Part shown: piece after piece, positions 6,881 to 14,527 of the stretch | Layout of the letters: every line of letters begins with the position of its first letter | How positions within the stretch are numbered: position 1 is the stretch's first letter | IMG/VR virus record: IMGVR_UViG_3300031999_000207 | Coordinates: 1-22,737 of that record | Direction: 5' to 3' (one strand) | Length of the DNA: 22,737 bases | Source: a virus | Position numbers and translations under genes: made by a program | Notes under the pieces: generated by a model | Databases searched by the model: none | The model's input: the letters and a program-made list of their open reading frames with translations, nothing else | Told to the model about the DNA's origin: nothing

Positions 6881-7939
6881 CTAGCTGACCTTCGGCACTA
6901 TGAGCGGCAATGGTGGTGCCGTTGGCGCGCCTGTGTTGGTGAACGTGAGCAGATTTCCAAAATCCACGTTGTTCGCATTGCCAATGGTCTGCAGTCCATT
7001 CTGGAGCAGATCGATTTCTTGACTGATGATCTGCTGCTTGCTCGACATGCTGAGCTTCGGCGCCGCCAGGATTGCGCTGATTGAGGAGCTCGTCTGTGCG
7101 TACATATTCGCAGCGGATTGCGTCGAGGTAATCAACGCCTGATAGTTTCCCTTCAGCGTCTCGAGCTTGATGTCGAGCTCCCCGTCCAGCTTCTTGAGCT
7201 CCGTTTGATTCGACAGCTCGATCTCGCCAGCGAGCTTGGCCGCCGCCTGTGCTTGGTCTGCGTTTTGGGCCGAAAGAGTCGACTCTTGCGCACCCTTGAG
7301 TTCTTGGAGCTCTTTGTCGATGACGGCAGCGCGCGCCTGCAGATCGACCTTGCTGGCGGCGTCCGCCGTCTGTAGTGCCGTCTCGATCTCCCCGCGCTCT
7401 TGCTGCAGTCTCGATTGGATAATGCCTTGGCCTTCCTGCAAGCCAGCCTGGATTTTCCCCTGACTCTCCTGCAAGCCAGCCTGGATTTTCCCCTGACTCT
7501 CCTGCAAGCCGGCCTGGACCTCACCCTGTCTCGTGATCGCCTGTTGTTGCTGCGCCCCGGTCGCCCCCAGCGCAGAGGCCGCGTTCGCCGCTTGTGCGTT
7601 CGAGCTTTTGACACCCTGCATCGCAGCGGCATCAGAGGTTGCGATTGGCAATGCCGAATCGATTACCGCCTTTTGCCCAGCGCCAACCGCCATCGACGAA
7701 TTGACGAGCCCGCGCGAAGCCATCTGCTCATTCGCGCGCGTCGCCGCGGATTGCTGAAGCGCGGAATTCTTGTCGATGATCGAATTCAGCCGGCCCTCTA
7801 CGGTGTCGGTGTTCTGGTCGAGAGATATCCGCTCGGGGTCGTAAGTAACCGACTCGGGCGACTTTCCAGACGGAACGCCCGGCATCTCCCCCGCGGGACT
7901 GGGGGCGGCATCCATTTTCGCGGCTACGAGCCCGGCCAT
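6881..7939 (-). CDS. Probable internal (ejection) virion protein with tandem Gln-rich repeats
   Basis: The 352-residue product is rich in Ala, Gln, Ser and Glu and is mostly long helix. It begins with a proline-rich extended segment, has a central array of 11-residue units of the form IQAGLQESQGK (three copies, 33-base DNA period at 7434-7532), and continues as a charged coiled coil (DLQARAAVIDKELQELKG; ELKKLDGELDIKLETL). The C-terminal part (SSISAILAAPKLSMSSKQQI) is amphipathic. Internal proteins that are injected with DNA in podophages often have this composition, and it lies first in a run of such genes. AAAGGAGA precedes the ATG. No enzymatic motif is visible. Confidence 0.65.
   Translation of the reverse strand: MAGLVAAKMDAAPSPAGEMPGVPSGKSPESVTYDPERISLDQNTDTVEGRLNSIIDKNSALQQSAATRANEQMASRGLVNSSMAVGAGQKAVIDSALPIATSDAAAMQGVKSSNAQAANAASALGATGAQQQQAITRQGEVQAGLQESQGKIQAGLQESQGKIQAGLQEGQGIIQSRLQQERGEIETALQTADAASKVDLQARAAVIDKELQELKGAQESTLSAQNADQAQAAAKLAGEIELSNQTELKKLDGELDIKLETLKGNYQALITSTQSAANMYAQTSSSISAILAAPKLSMSSKQQIISQEIDLLQNGLQTIGNANNVDFGNLLTFTNTGAPTAPPLPLIVPKVS
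7434..7532 (-). repeat. Three tandem 33-base repeats
   Basis: Units at 7434-7466 and 7467-7499 are identical over the 33 bases; a third unit, 7500-7532, is diverged. They encode the 11-residue IQAGLQESQGK-type units of the 352-residue protein. Two identical neighbouring units suggest recent slippage or recombination, which preserves frame. Confidence 0.9.
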
Positions 7940-7943
7940 TGGA

Positions 7944-8117
7944 TCAGTCTCCTTTTGAGGACTCTAGCGCCTTATCGATGGCACCAAGCGCAACACCAAG
8001 CGCGTTAAACAGCGCCTTCGCAGTCGCGATGTCGTAAATTTGCTTTTGTTCACCGATGAACACATCGATGTACATTGCCGCTTGGGCGCTTACTCTCATC
8101 TCTGTTTGAGCGTTCAT
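7944..8117 (-). CDS. 57-residue helical protein at the head of the ejection cassette
   Basis: An ATG at 8117 opens a 57-codon frame ending in TGA at 7944-7946, in a region that otherwise has no gene. The product is mainly helical: MNAQTEMRVSAQAAMYID, then IYDIATAKALFNALGVALGA and a charged tail ending in ESSKGD. The end of the gene carries AAAGGAGA, the ribosome-binding site of the next gene, so the two are coupled. Its own ribosome-binding site is weak: AGGA lies rather far upstream. Function unknown; the amphipathic helix could be a virion peptide or a small chaperone for the next protein. Confidence 0.6.
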   Translation of the reverse strand: MNAQTEMRVSAQAAMYIDVFIGEQKQIYDIATAKALFNALGVALGAIDKALESSKGD

Positions 8118-8157
8118 GCTGACAGTTTGATCCTATTCGATACTCTTTGCCTAACAG

Positions 8158-8808
8158 TCATTCCCTGATCGCGGCGGCGATAGCCTTTTCAGCCCGCGCC
8201 TTCGCGGCAAAGACACTCCCGGCTACGGGCGCGTCCAGCGGCAGCATCCGACCCGTGCGATTGGCATACTCGTCGACTTTCTGCCGCACCCCATGGGTGA
8301 TTACCCCCTTTGGAATCGGCGCTACGCTGAACACCATCAACACGTCGCCGGGTTCGATTACGATGTCGCCGCCTGTATCGAATGTCACCGGAGTATCCAG
8401 CGGCAGATTGCCCGCCAGCGCGACGACCCACTGCCCCGCTAATGGTGGAATTGTCGCCGACGCGGTGAACAGCGCGTAGTCGATCCATTCCTCGCGCCGC
8501 GCCGGGGATATGCAGACGTATTCCAGATCCGCTAAGCAGACCGATTTTGCTGCTTCGTGGCTGTCTACGTGAGGAATGCCGATCAGCGGGTTAACGTCGT
8601 GCAGTCCGTTGATTGTGTAGGTCGACGACGCACGGTCCACTCGCGACGTGCCGCTGAGCTGTACATACGCAGTCGGGATAAACACCGTAGCGGGGTCCGC
8701 CGTCTCGTATCCGTCGATGTGGAAGTCATTGGTTTCGCCAGCGACAACGTGCGCCCGCGTCAGGTTGAACCCGGCAAACCGGGTCGTTGTTACGTTGGCC
8801 CACGTCAT
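8158..8808 (-). CDS. Structural protein of unknown function in the tail region
   Basis: The ATG at 8808 (overlap ATGA with the previous stop) gives 216 residues; a GTG two codons upstream is an alternative. The N-terminal half is a beta domain that could be a host-interacting or virion module (FAGFNLTRAHVVAGETNDFH, then VFIPTAYVQLSG). A middle beta part (DTPVTFDTGGDIVIEPGDVL) leads to a C-terminal helical alanine-rich end (FAAKARAEKAIAAAIRE). I do not recognise the family. The gene ends the fibre cluster and is followed by a 40-base gap. Position suggests a tail accessory protein. Confidence 0.65.
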   Translation of the reverse strand: MTWANVTTTRFAGFNLTRAHVVAGETNDFHIDGYETADPATVFIPTAYVQLSGTSRVDRASSTYTINGLHDVNPLIGIPHVDSHEAAKSVCLADLEYVCISPARREEWIDYALFTASATIPPLAGQWVVALAGNLPLDTPVTFDTGGDIVIEPGDVLMVFSVAPIPKGVITHGVRQKVDEYANRTGRMLPLDAPVAGSVFAAKARAEKAIAAAIRE

Positions 8809-9188
8809 CCCCACAGCTCCACTGTTTCAGTGCCGCTCGTAGTGAATGCCGAGCCAGCAGTCCACGACCACCGTGACAACCCGGCGCTGTCTGAGAAGGT
8901 AGCCGCTGCCGCCGTGAACGTGCCAAGACTACAGACAAGCCGGTTGAAAAAGGTTTGCGGTTTTCCGGTAATAAAGTACACCTCCAAGGTAAACCCCGAC
9001 TGCGTAGTGGAGATAGATTCGCAAGATTCTCCTTTGTAGAAGGTGCTACTTGTGAGCGATCCGCAGGGGATGAGTGCGGTTGCGGAGCGATACCCTGATT
9101 CAATGTGCTTGGCATCTTCGCCGCGCGTCATCGTGGTCGTGTACTTGGCGATCCTGCTAGCAACCAGCACGTTCAATACGCCGCTCAT
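8805..9188 (-). CDS. Small beta-rich protein after the fibre gene, function unknown
   Basis: The ATG at 9188 overlaps the fibre stop as TGATG and gives 127 residues; a longer frame starting at 9215 is less likely. The protein has a short helix-strand start (MSGVLNVLVASRIAKYTTTM), a SGYRSATALIPCGSLTSSTF stretch and a serine/threonine-rich beta C-terminus ending ELWG. Three cysteines are present, unlike the fibre. No family is recognised. The position just after the fibre suggests a fibre-associated or tail-tip protein, but a chaperone is also possible. The stop overlaps the next start as ATGA. Confidence 0.6.
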   Translation of the reverse strand: MSGVLNVLVASRIAKYTTTMTRGEDAKHIESGYRSATALIPCGSLTSSTFYKGESCESISTTQSGFTLEVYFITGKPQTFFNRLVCSLGTFTAAAATFSDSAGLSRWSWTAGSAFTTSGTETVELWG

Positions 9189-10495
9189 CAGGTGACGTTC
9201 CCCGATATGATCCACGTCGTCGCAGTCATCTTCACCGCCGTCGCGATACCCATGACACTCAGCGTGCGCGTGCCGGGGGTCGCGGTGCCGGCCAGCGTCA
9301 TCGTGTCGGTGGTGATGGCAATTGCTACTGTATTCGTCGCATCTGCGTTGATGAACGTCAACACGGTGCCGATCGCGTATGCCACCGAGGCATTCGCCGG
9401 GATCGTGTAGGTGTCGCCCGCACCGTCGCCCGATGCGTGGAAGATGTGTTTGCCAGAGTCTGCCGCAACCAGCGTGTAGTTGGCGGCCTGGGCATTCTGC
9501 GGTACGCCGAGATAGCCCACCTCATTCGTGGTGCCGGTATGGACGCGGCTGACTTGCATGTCGTTGGCGTTGACGATCAGCCCGCCGCCCGAAGTCGCCA
9601 CCACGTCAAGCGTGCGGTCCGCTGCCAGCGTACCGCCGCCCGTCAGACCCGCGCCTGCGATCACCTGTTGGGCGGCGGCGGCGCCCCCAACGATCGCGAG
9701 CGCCTGGGCGCCCGTGAGCACTTCAGGCACGCCCGTTCCCGCCGTGTTGCGGCCGAGGATAGACGCGGTCGCGATGCTCACCACTTTTGCCAGCGTCACG
9801 TTAGCGTCGAGTATCTTAGCTGTAGTGACGTTACCGTCCAGTATCTTAGCTGTAGTGACGGCGTTGTTGGCGATCGTGGTCGCGAACGATCCAACGCCAG
9901 AGCCCGTCACATCGCCAGTGAGCGTAATCGTCTGGTCGCCGGAGTTGGTGCCGGTCAATGCCAGCATCGTCTTGACCGTCGCGACGGAGAGCTCCTCGAC
10001 GTTGCCCGTTCCCGCCGTGTTGCGGCCCATGAACGTCGCCGTCGCGCGTTGCTCCAGCATCGAGAGCACGACCTTGTTGGCGCCGATCGTCAGCGCGGCA
10101 CCGCCAGTCACGTCGCCCGTGTGCGTGTTGTTCACGCCCAGCGTGGTGAGCAATGTGGAACCAGACTGCAGCACCGGAGCGCCGGCCTGACCCACCAGCA
10201 CTTCGCCAAGGGCCGGCTTCGCCGTAACCGTCAGCGCGCCAGCGCCACCCCCCAGCATGATGCCGTTGGAGGTGAACGATGCCGCGCCAGTGCCGCCATT
10301 GGCGACTGGGACAGAGGTGACCGTCGTGTGCCCGGTCGCCCCGGCATTGACCACGACGATTTGATTCGCCAGCCCCGTGTAGCCGGCCAGTTTTGCGAAC
10401 GCCGCAGCGATCGAGTTGAACTCGCCGCGCATGGTCGACGAGGCGCCAGATGAGGACGTGGCGGGAGCTCCAGATACAACGTACCAATCAGTCAT
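9188..10495 (-). CDS. Tail fibre protein
   Basis: The 435-residue protein is a typical phage fibre: a short N-terminal virion-anchoring segment with STMRGEFNSIAAAFAKLAG (residues 20-38), a VANGGTGAASF motif (64-74), and then a low-complexity Ala/Gly/Thr/Val shaft with two GRNTAGTG motifs and a tandem decamer TTAKILDGNV/TTAKILDANV. The C-terminal ~120 residues (from about YLGVPQNAQ) look like a globular beta domain and are the likely host-binding tip. Cysteine is absent, as is usual for trimeric fibres. The start overlaps the nozzle stop as ATGA and the stop overlaps the next start as TGATG. No chaperone or lyase motif is seen. The receptor cannot be predicted. Confidence 0.85.
   Translation of the reverse strand: MTDWYVVSGAPATSSSGASSTMRGEFNSIAAAFAKLAGYTGLANQIVVVNAGATGHTTVTSVPVANGGTGAASFTSNGIMLGGGAGALTVTAKPALGEVLVGQAGAPVLQSGSTLLTTLGVNNTHTGDVTGGAALTIGANKVVLSMLEQRATATFMGRNTAGTGNVEELSVATVKTMLALTGTNSGDQTITLTGDVTGSGVGSFATTIANNAVTTAKILDGNVTTAKILDANVTLAKVVSIATASILGRNTAGTGVPEVLTGAQALAIVGGAAAAQQVIAGAGLTGGGTLAADRTLDVVATSGGGLIVNANDMQVSRVHTGTTNEVGYLGVPQNAQAANYTLVAADSGKHIFHASGDGAGDTYTIPANASVAYAIGTVLTFINADATNTVAIAITTDTMTLAGTATPGTRTLSVMGIATAVKMTATTWIISGNVT
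9731..10027 (-). repeat. Two identical 24-base direct repeats in the fibre gene
   Basis: An identical 24-base sequence, beginning gcccgttcccgccgtg and ending in ttgcggcc, occurs at 9731-9754 and 10004-10027. Both copies encode the GRNTAGTG motif of the fibre shaft. They are 273 bases apart, a multiple of three, so recombination between them would delete shaft in frame. Confidence 0.85.
9811..9860 (-). repeat. Tandem 30-base repeat in the fibre shaft
   Basis: gtatcttagctgtagtgacg is repeated exactly at 9811-9830 and 9841-9860, a spacing of 30 bases, encoding two copies of a TTAKILD-NV decamer. The identity of 20 bases, including synonymous positions, suggests recent duplication. Confidence 0.85.
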
Positions 10496-12585
10496 CTCAC
10501 TTGTCTCCTTAGAACCTGCCGGATACGCGCCCCCGTGTACGTTACCGGCGTCATGTAGTCTGCACTCTTACGAATCCATAACGATATGTTTTCGGCCTCT
10601 CCAGCCAGCTTGCTTCGAGAGGGTGTCAGCGCAGTGCCGTCCCAGAAAAACGCATCCCAGATGAAGCTGTCCCAAAACACGGGCGTGAATGCCAGCGTGT
10701 TCGTCAGCACGCCAACCTGATCCGCCCCGAGCGGCTGGGTGAGATCCGTGGTGTTGTACCCGAGCTGGTAGCTGAACATGAACTCTGAGTACGCCTGACC
10801 CTTCACCTCGAGCACGGCCGACAGATATCGCTTCAGCCAGCCCAGCGACTTCGCGTAGTGGTATTGCGTCTGGATGTAGGCGGTGATCGCAGTGCCATCG
10901 AACGAGGTGCCCTTCTCCAACTGGCGGACATACCCATCAGATGAACCGAAAAGCATAATCTCTGCACCCGACGACGTTTCGCTCGACACCGCGCACGTCA
11001 CATCATGGGCATACGCGATTGGCATGAACCCAGCGATCTTGCCGTTGATAATCGTCGCGTAGAGCCCGCTCTTGTCGGCAAAGAAGATTCGATACTGGTT
11101 CTTGTCGCGCGAGATCATCGAGTCTCTAGCCGTGGTCCTGCGCGCATTCACATACGACTGAATCCTGGCCGACATCGTCATGTCAGCGAAGTTGCCGAAC
11201 TCCTGAACAGCCTTCAGCGTCGTGATGCCGCGCTCGTGCAGGAAGATCGAATACCCCAACTGCTGAACGGTATACGCGAACGCGCCAACTTCCGGCCGGT
11301 AAGGCGCGAGCTGCCAGTCAGACGGCGTGTTGCCGTACAGCATCGAAATCAGATTGCGCGAGTAGATCGATAAGGTTCCGCCTCCAATCGATGCCGGCTG
11401 AATCTGGAATGCCGTCACCGGGTCGCCAACCGACAATTCCCCGGCCCCAACCAGGGCGGTCCATGTGTACGGCAGGTTGATCCCGCCATGCTGAATCGAC
11501 GACCCAAACGAGAAGAATAACTGGAACTTGTGAACGATGACGTGCGTCGGTGTGTCGGTTGTCATGCCGCTGCGAATCGGACAAAACACGGCGCCATCGA
11601 ACTCGAAGCCACGGTTGACCCCATCGCACCCATACGCGCGCTGCAATCCGGCCGGGTTGGCGAAGTTCGACAGGAAGAATTCGTAGCGCCCGCTGGGCAG
11701 CAACGTAATGGCCGTCGCGTTGCCCGCGATCGTCGCCACGTTGAGGTTCGCGCCGATGTCGATGTTCTCGGCGACGAAGTTGCCCGTTTTCGACGCGAAT
11801 ATGTACTTTCCTGTCGCGTCCCCGCCCGCATATGAACCCGTCTGGATCATCACCCGCGTGAGCACCGCCGTTGCCCCCGATGTCGCCCCGGTAATCGTCG
11901 CCCCTTCCAGGCTGACGAATGTACCGCCAGAGGTGAAGGCCAGCTCGAACCCCAGCGCCACCAGCGACCATCCGCCCGCCGTCGTCTTGTAGATCGCCGC
12001 GGTTGCGCCCCCGGCCGCATTGCGGACTGCATAGGTGACACCGTTGAGGTAGACAACCCCCAGGATGCTCCCCTCGCCAGGGACCACCAATATGTCGGTT
12101 CGGTAGATGCTCGCTGCAGCCGCCTTGTACTGCGCTGACAGCTTCGGCGTCGAGGCGCCGTCGATGATCGCCAGCCCGGTCGCCGTTCCTTGCGTCACCG
12201 CCGCAACCTGAATCGCGCTCGTCGCATTGAAGGTGCCGACAATCTTCGTGATGACCAGATATTGCGGAGAGGTCGCCGAGGACACTGCCGCAACCACCGC
12301 AGTCGCGCCGCTGGTCAACTGCGTGATGGCATTGCCGATCGCGAACGATCCGCTGATGGTGAGATTGATGACCGCGTACAACGCCGCACTGGGCGCCGGC
12401 CTGCCGTCGATCCGCTCGTAGCCCGTGAGGTCGGCATAGCCGCCCGTAATCGCTATCTCGAAGTTCTGCGAGTCCTTCAAGTACCCCGGCTTAACCTCCC
12501 AGCTCGGCGTCTCATAATCCACGCCCCCCGCAAAAGGCAAGAAATCGAAGGTCGCATTAGGAAGCTGCGGAGTTCCCCCGCGCAT
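10492..12585 (-). CDS. Tail nozzle / DNA-stabilisation-like structural protein
   Basis: I place the start at the ATG at 12585, overlapping the adaptor stop as TAATG, giving 697 residues. An upstream extension in frame to 12954 is unlikely because it would lie wholly inside the adaptor gene. The protein is almost entirely beta-rich. The N-terminal PFAGGVDYETPSWEVKPGYL and the ENFEIAIT-like segment after it, together with repeated short strands and the central PYRPEVGAFAYTVQQLGYS segment, fit the beta-propeller tail nozzle proteins of podophages (functional counterparts of T7 gp12 or P22 gp10). The C-terminus has an aromatic FWDSFIWDAFFWDG stretch and a basic end. The role, closing the tail tip and retaining packaged DNA, is inferred from position and overall pattern. 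Confidence 0.7.
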   Translation of the reverse strand: MRGGTPQLPNATFDFLPFAGGVDYETPSWEVKPGYLKDSQNFEIAITGGYADLTGYERIDGRPAPSAALYAVINLTISGSFAIGNAITQLTSGATAVVAAVSSATSPQYLVITKIVGTFNATSAIQVAAVTQGTATGLAIIDGASTPKLSAQYKAAAASIYRTDILVVPGEGSILGVVYLNGVTYAVRNAAGGATAAIYKTTAGGWSLVALGFELAFTSGGTFVSLEGATITGATSGATAVLTRVMIQTGSYAGGDATGKYIFASKTGNFVAENIDIGANLNVATIAGNATAITLLPSGRYEFFLSNFANPAGLQRAYGCDGVNRGFEFDGAVFCPIRSGMTTDTPTHVIVHKFQLFFSFGSSIQHGGINLPYTWTALVGAGELSVGDPVTAFQIQPASIGGGTLSIYSRNLISMLYGNTPSDWQLAPYRPEVGAFAYTVQQLGYSIFLHERGITTLKAVQEFGNFADMTMSARIQSYVNARRTTARDSMISRDKNQYRIFFADKSGLYATIINGKIAGFMPIAYAHDVTCAVSSETSSGAEIMLFGSSDGYVRQLEKGTSFDGTAITAYIQTQYHYAKSLGWLKRYLSAVLEVKGQAYSEFMFSYQLGYNTTDLTQPLGADQVGVLTNTLAFTPVFWDSFIWDAFFWDGTALTPSRSKLAGEAENISLWIRKSADYMTPVTYTGARIRQVLRRQVR

Positions 12586-13295
12586 TACGCAATCGGCCGC
12601 GCAAGGTCGAACGGCGCCATCTGAGTCGAGTGCAGCCCGCGGAATAGTCCCTTGGCGCGACGCTCCGCACGGTTGAGAACTTCCTGCGCGACTTGGTGAT
12701 AGCCGTAGTCGATCATCGCCCGGTAGACAATCAGCTTGTGGTATTGCACCGGCATTTCGGGAACCGTGGCATCCGCCGCCATCACTTGCGGGCCGCGATA
12801 AAACTCCCCGACGATCGTGTAGATGTCGTTCGGCACCGGCCCCAGAAGCAAGCGGTCTGCCGGATCGATCGTGATATGCGCGGGCGCGCCCTGCTGGGCC
12901 GTCCCGATCTTGTAGATGTTCCTGAAGTAGTCGTAGCTGATGAACGTCAGCCACGTCTGCGCCGCGACGCCCGAAGCGGTCAGGTAGCTCATTGGCGGAG
13001 CATTGCGGTCGGATAGGTGCCAGCGATTGAACCGATCAATCACCGCCGAGGTGTTGGTGTCAGTTACCCCGCCGAAAGCGTAGGTATCAGTGCCGGCGAC
13101 CGTGTTGACGGAGAAGCCGTGACGCAACCAGCGCCACAGCCCACCATTGCCAGCCTGCAGTTCGACCCACGCCTGCTTCGTCCACTCAACCAGATTGGCA
13201 AGATCGCCAGTTTGGTTGAGAACGGTCGCAGGCCCAGTGCCCGGTAAGTCGACTTCTTGACGCAAAACTTGCGTCAGCTCCAGAAACGTCGACAT
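12585..13295 (-). CDS. Head-tail adaptor, SU10-type
   Basis: The 236-residue protein begins with the pattern seen in adaptors of the SU10 kind in podophages: LTQVLRQEVDLPGTGPATVL, then DLANLVEWTKQAWVELQ and a WRWLRHGFSV strand. A middle beta part (YDYFRNIYKIG, ITIDPADRLLLGPVP, YTIVGEFYRGPQ) and a C-terminal helix bundle (YHKLIVYRAMIDYGYHQVAQE) complete it. Such proteins form a 12-fold ring below the portal and connect it to the tail nozzle. The order here, adaptor immediately before the nozzle-like gene, supports this. AGGA lies eight bases before the ATG. The stop and the next start share a base (TAATG). Confidence 0.8.
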   Translation of the reverse strand: MSTFLELTQVLRQEVDLPGTGPATVLNQTGDLANLVEWTKQAWVELQAGNGGLWRWLRHGFSVNTVAGTDTYAFGGVTDTNTSAVIDRFNRWHLSDRNAPPMSYLTASGVAAQTWLTFISYDYFRNIYKIGTAQQGAPAHITIDPADRLLLGPVPNDIYTIVGEFYRGPQVMAADATVPEMPVQYHKLIVYRAMIDYGYHQVAQEVLNRAERRAKGLFRGLHSTQMAPFDLARPIA

Positions 13296-13303
13296 ACTTC
13301 ATC

Positions 13304-13921
13304 CTACGGTTGCGACAGAATCGATTTCAGCCAGTCCGCTCCTCGCGGATGCGGATCGTGGAGCACGCTGAACGAGTATCGAAGCCCGCGGTGGGTCGGC
13401 CATCGCACGCTGCGCGTGCCGTCCATCGCGACATACTCCTCATTCCGGTACGTCACCGGCTTGGCTCGCGCAAGCGTTTCGACGAACTTTCGCGCCACGC
13501 TGTACTCACGCCCACGCTGGAACAACTGGCTGCGCCCGTTGACCATCACCTCGAAAATCTGATCCGCATTCTTCTCGCTGGCCTCGTGGATCGCGATCAT
13601 CAGCATATCTTCGTTGAACGCGAGATCGGCGGTGTGCTGCCGAGTCCACGCATCATCCATGCTCGCCTTCGACACCTCGATCTCGCCGTCGACATCAGCA
13701 ACCATGCCGCTGGCGTTCACGTCGAGCCCATTGGCATCCACCGATTGTCGGACACTATAAACATCCGGCGCTTTTCGTTCCGCCAGCATGTTCAGAATGT
13801 TGTCGAGCTTGCCATCCTGAGCCGACTGCTGCGCGGCCATGTCGCCAACAACCTGGGTCAGTTGAGTCACCGAATCATCCAACTCGTCCTGCCTGTTCTC
13901 AATCTCTTTCGCTATCGCCAT
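13304..13921 (-). CDS. Virion-associated protein with N-terminal coiled coil
   Basis: The 205-residue protein has a heptad-like helix in the first ~50 residues (RQDELDDSVTQLTQVVGDM, then KLDNILNML), which could trimerise or hold it to another virion part. The C-terminal half is a compact alpha/beta domain with FEVMVNGRSQLFQRGREYSV and a conserved-looking RSVRWPTHRGLRYSFSVL strand pair ending DPHPRG. I do not recognise the family. It is expressed from its own ribosome-binding site after a stem-loop and precedes the adaptor gene by eight bases, so a head-tail junction or minor structural role is plausible but unproven. Confidence 0.7.
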   Translation of the reverse strand: MAIAKEIENRQDELDDSVTQLTQVVGDMAAQQSAQDGKLDNILNMLAERKAPDVYSVRQSVDANGLDVNASGMVADVDGEIEVSKASMDDAWTRQHTADLAFNEDMLMIAIHEASEKNADQIFEVMVNGRSQLFQRGREYSVARKFVETLARAKPVTYRNEEYVAMDGTRSVRWPTHRGLRYSFSVLHDPHPRGADWLKSILSQP

Positions 13922-13936
13922 GTCCCCTCCCAGGGC

Positions 13937-13958
13937 GGGTAGGCAATGTTGCCTACCC
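13937..13958 (-). promoter_or_regulatory. Perfect 10-bp inverted repeat before the 205-residue protein gene
   Basis: GGGTAGGCAA and TTGCCTACCC are exact reverse complements separated by two bases, giving at least eight stacked pairs with a six-base loop. The element fills most of the 53-base gap. It lies just upstream of a purine-rich ribosome-binding site (GGGAGGGG) and the start codon at 13921. No T-run follows, so it is unlikely to be a classical terminator. It may be an mRNA processing, stability or protein-binding site separating head genes from connector genes. Confidence 0.6.
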
Positions 13959-13974
13959 TGTCATTTGAAACGAA

Positions 13975-14463
13975 TTACCCGACCCGAACGTAGTCGTAAG
14001 TGGTCGCCGCGGTACGGATCAAGGCGAATACCCCACCCGTGTTGATTACCGCTCCCGAACCTACCAACGTCACGTTGGCGCCGGCAGTGATCGTCGAAGC
14101 GTTGATGGCATTGTTGCCGGCGTGATACACGATCATGCCCTTACCAATCGCCAGCACCGGGAACGCCGAAGTGATCTGCGCCGCAGTCGGGCCGACCATC
14201 GTCCGCGCCGCCGCCGTACAGTCCTGATACAGAATCCCGCCGCCCAGTTGGGCAACGGTGATCGTCGCAGCGTCAGTGATCGTCGATCGCGTCAGCCCAT
14301 TGACGAATAGCGCGGCAATGCCGGCGAATGCCAGCCCGACCCGCTGTCGAACGAGACTCTGCGTGGCGTTACCAGTCGTGACCTCAGCCTCGAGGCTCGA
14401 CCCGATCGGCAGACGCAGAAATCCTTGAACAAGAAGGTTTGAAGCTCTATCCCAAACGCGCAT
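13975..14463 (-). CDS. Structural protein, function unknown
   Basis: This 162-residue product is low in charge and rich in Ala, Thr, Val, Gly and Ile, with alternating short strands. Visible landmarks are an N-terminal LVQGFLRLPIGSSLEAEV segment, a central GGGILYQDCTAAARTM followed by VGPTAAQITSAFP, and a C-terminal ITAGANVTLVGSG strand. The PTAAQ-type pattern recurs in unassigned phage virion proteins. It lies between capsid-associated and connector genes and is not visibly similar to the previous 162-residue protein. The start ATG at 14463 has GAAGGAG upstream. The role is unknown; a capsid surface protein is the simplest guess. Confidence 0.7.
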   Translation of the reverse strand: MRVWDRASNLLVQGFLRLPIGSSLEAEVTTGNATQSLVRQRVGLAFAGIAALFVNGLTRSTITDAATITVAQLGGGILYQDCTAAARTMVGPTAAQITSAFPVLAIGKGMIVYHAGNNAINASTITAGANVTLVGSGAVINTGGVFALIRTAATTYDYVRVG

Positions 14464-14490
14464 TGCGTTCTCCTTCGTGATGCCTTATTA

Positions 14491-14513
14491 CGGCGCGCCG
14501 CGCGGGCCGGCGC
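14491..14513 (-). other. 23-base all-G/C stretch with inverted repeats between two structural genes
   Basis: The 64-base gap 14464-14527 contains 23 consecutive G or C bases. Inside are a perfect 10-base palindrome (cggcgcgccg, 14491-14500) and a five-pair stem (GCGCC/GGCGC, 14495-14499 with 14509-14513). No T-run follows on the transcribed strand, so a terminator is not supported. A strong GAAGGAG ribosome-binding site for the next gene follows it. Confidence 0.4.
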
Positions 14514-14527
14514 TCCGGTGTTTTCTC

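Noticed and set aside
8815-9039. Plus-strand frames opposite the small tail proteins
   Set aside because: They overlap coupled minus-strand genes and have no start signals or recognisable domains.
8158-10495. Diversity-generating retroelement (variable repeat in fibre or neighbouring gene)
   Set aside because: I found no template repeat, no adenine-biased variable copy and no reverse transcriptase in the window; the repeats in the fibre gene are exact and encode shaft units.
12586-12954. N-terminal extension of the nozzle-like protein to 820 residues
   Set aside because: It lies entirely within the adaptor gene and reads as low-quality Arg/Gly-rich sequence; the TAATG junction gives a clear start at 12585.
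13922-13974. Rho-independent terminator at the 13937-13958 hairpin
   Set aside because: The stem is good, but no T-run follows on the transcribed strand and a gene start with a strong ribosome-binding site lies directly downstream.
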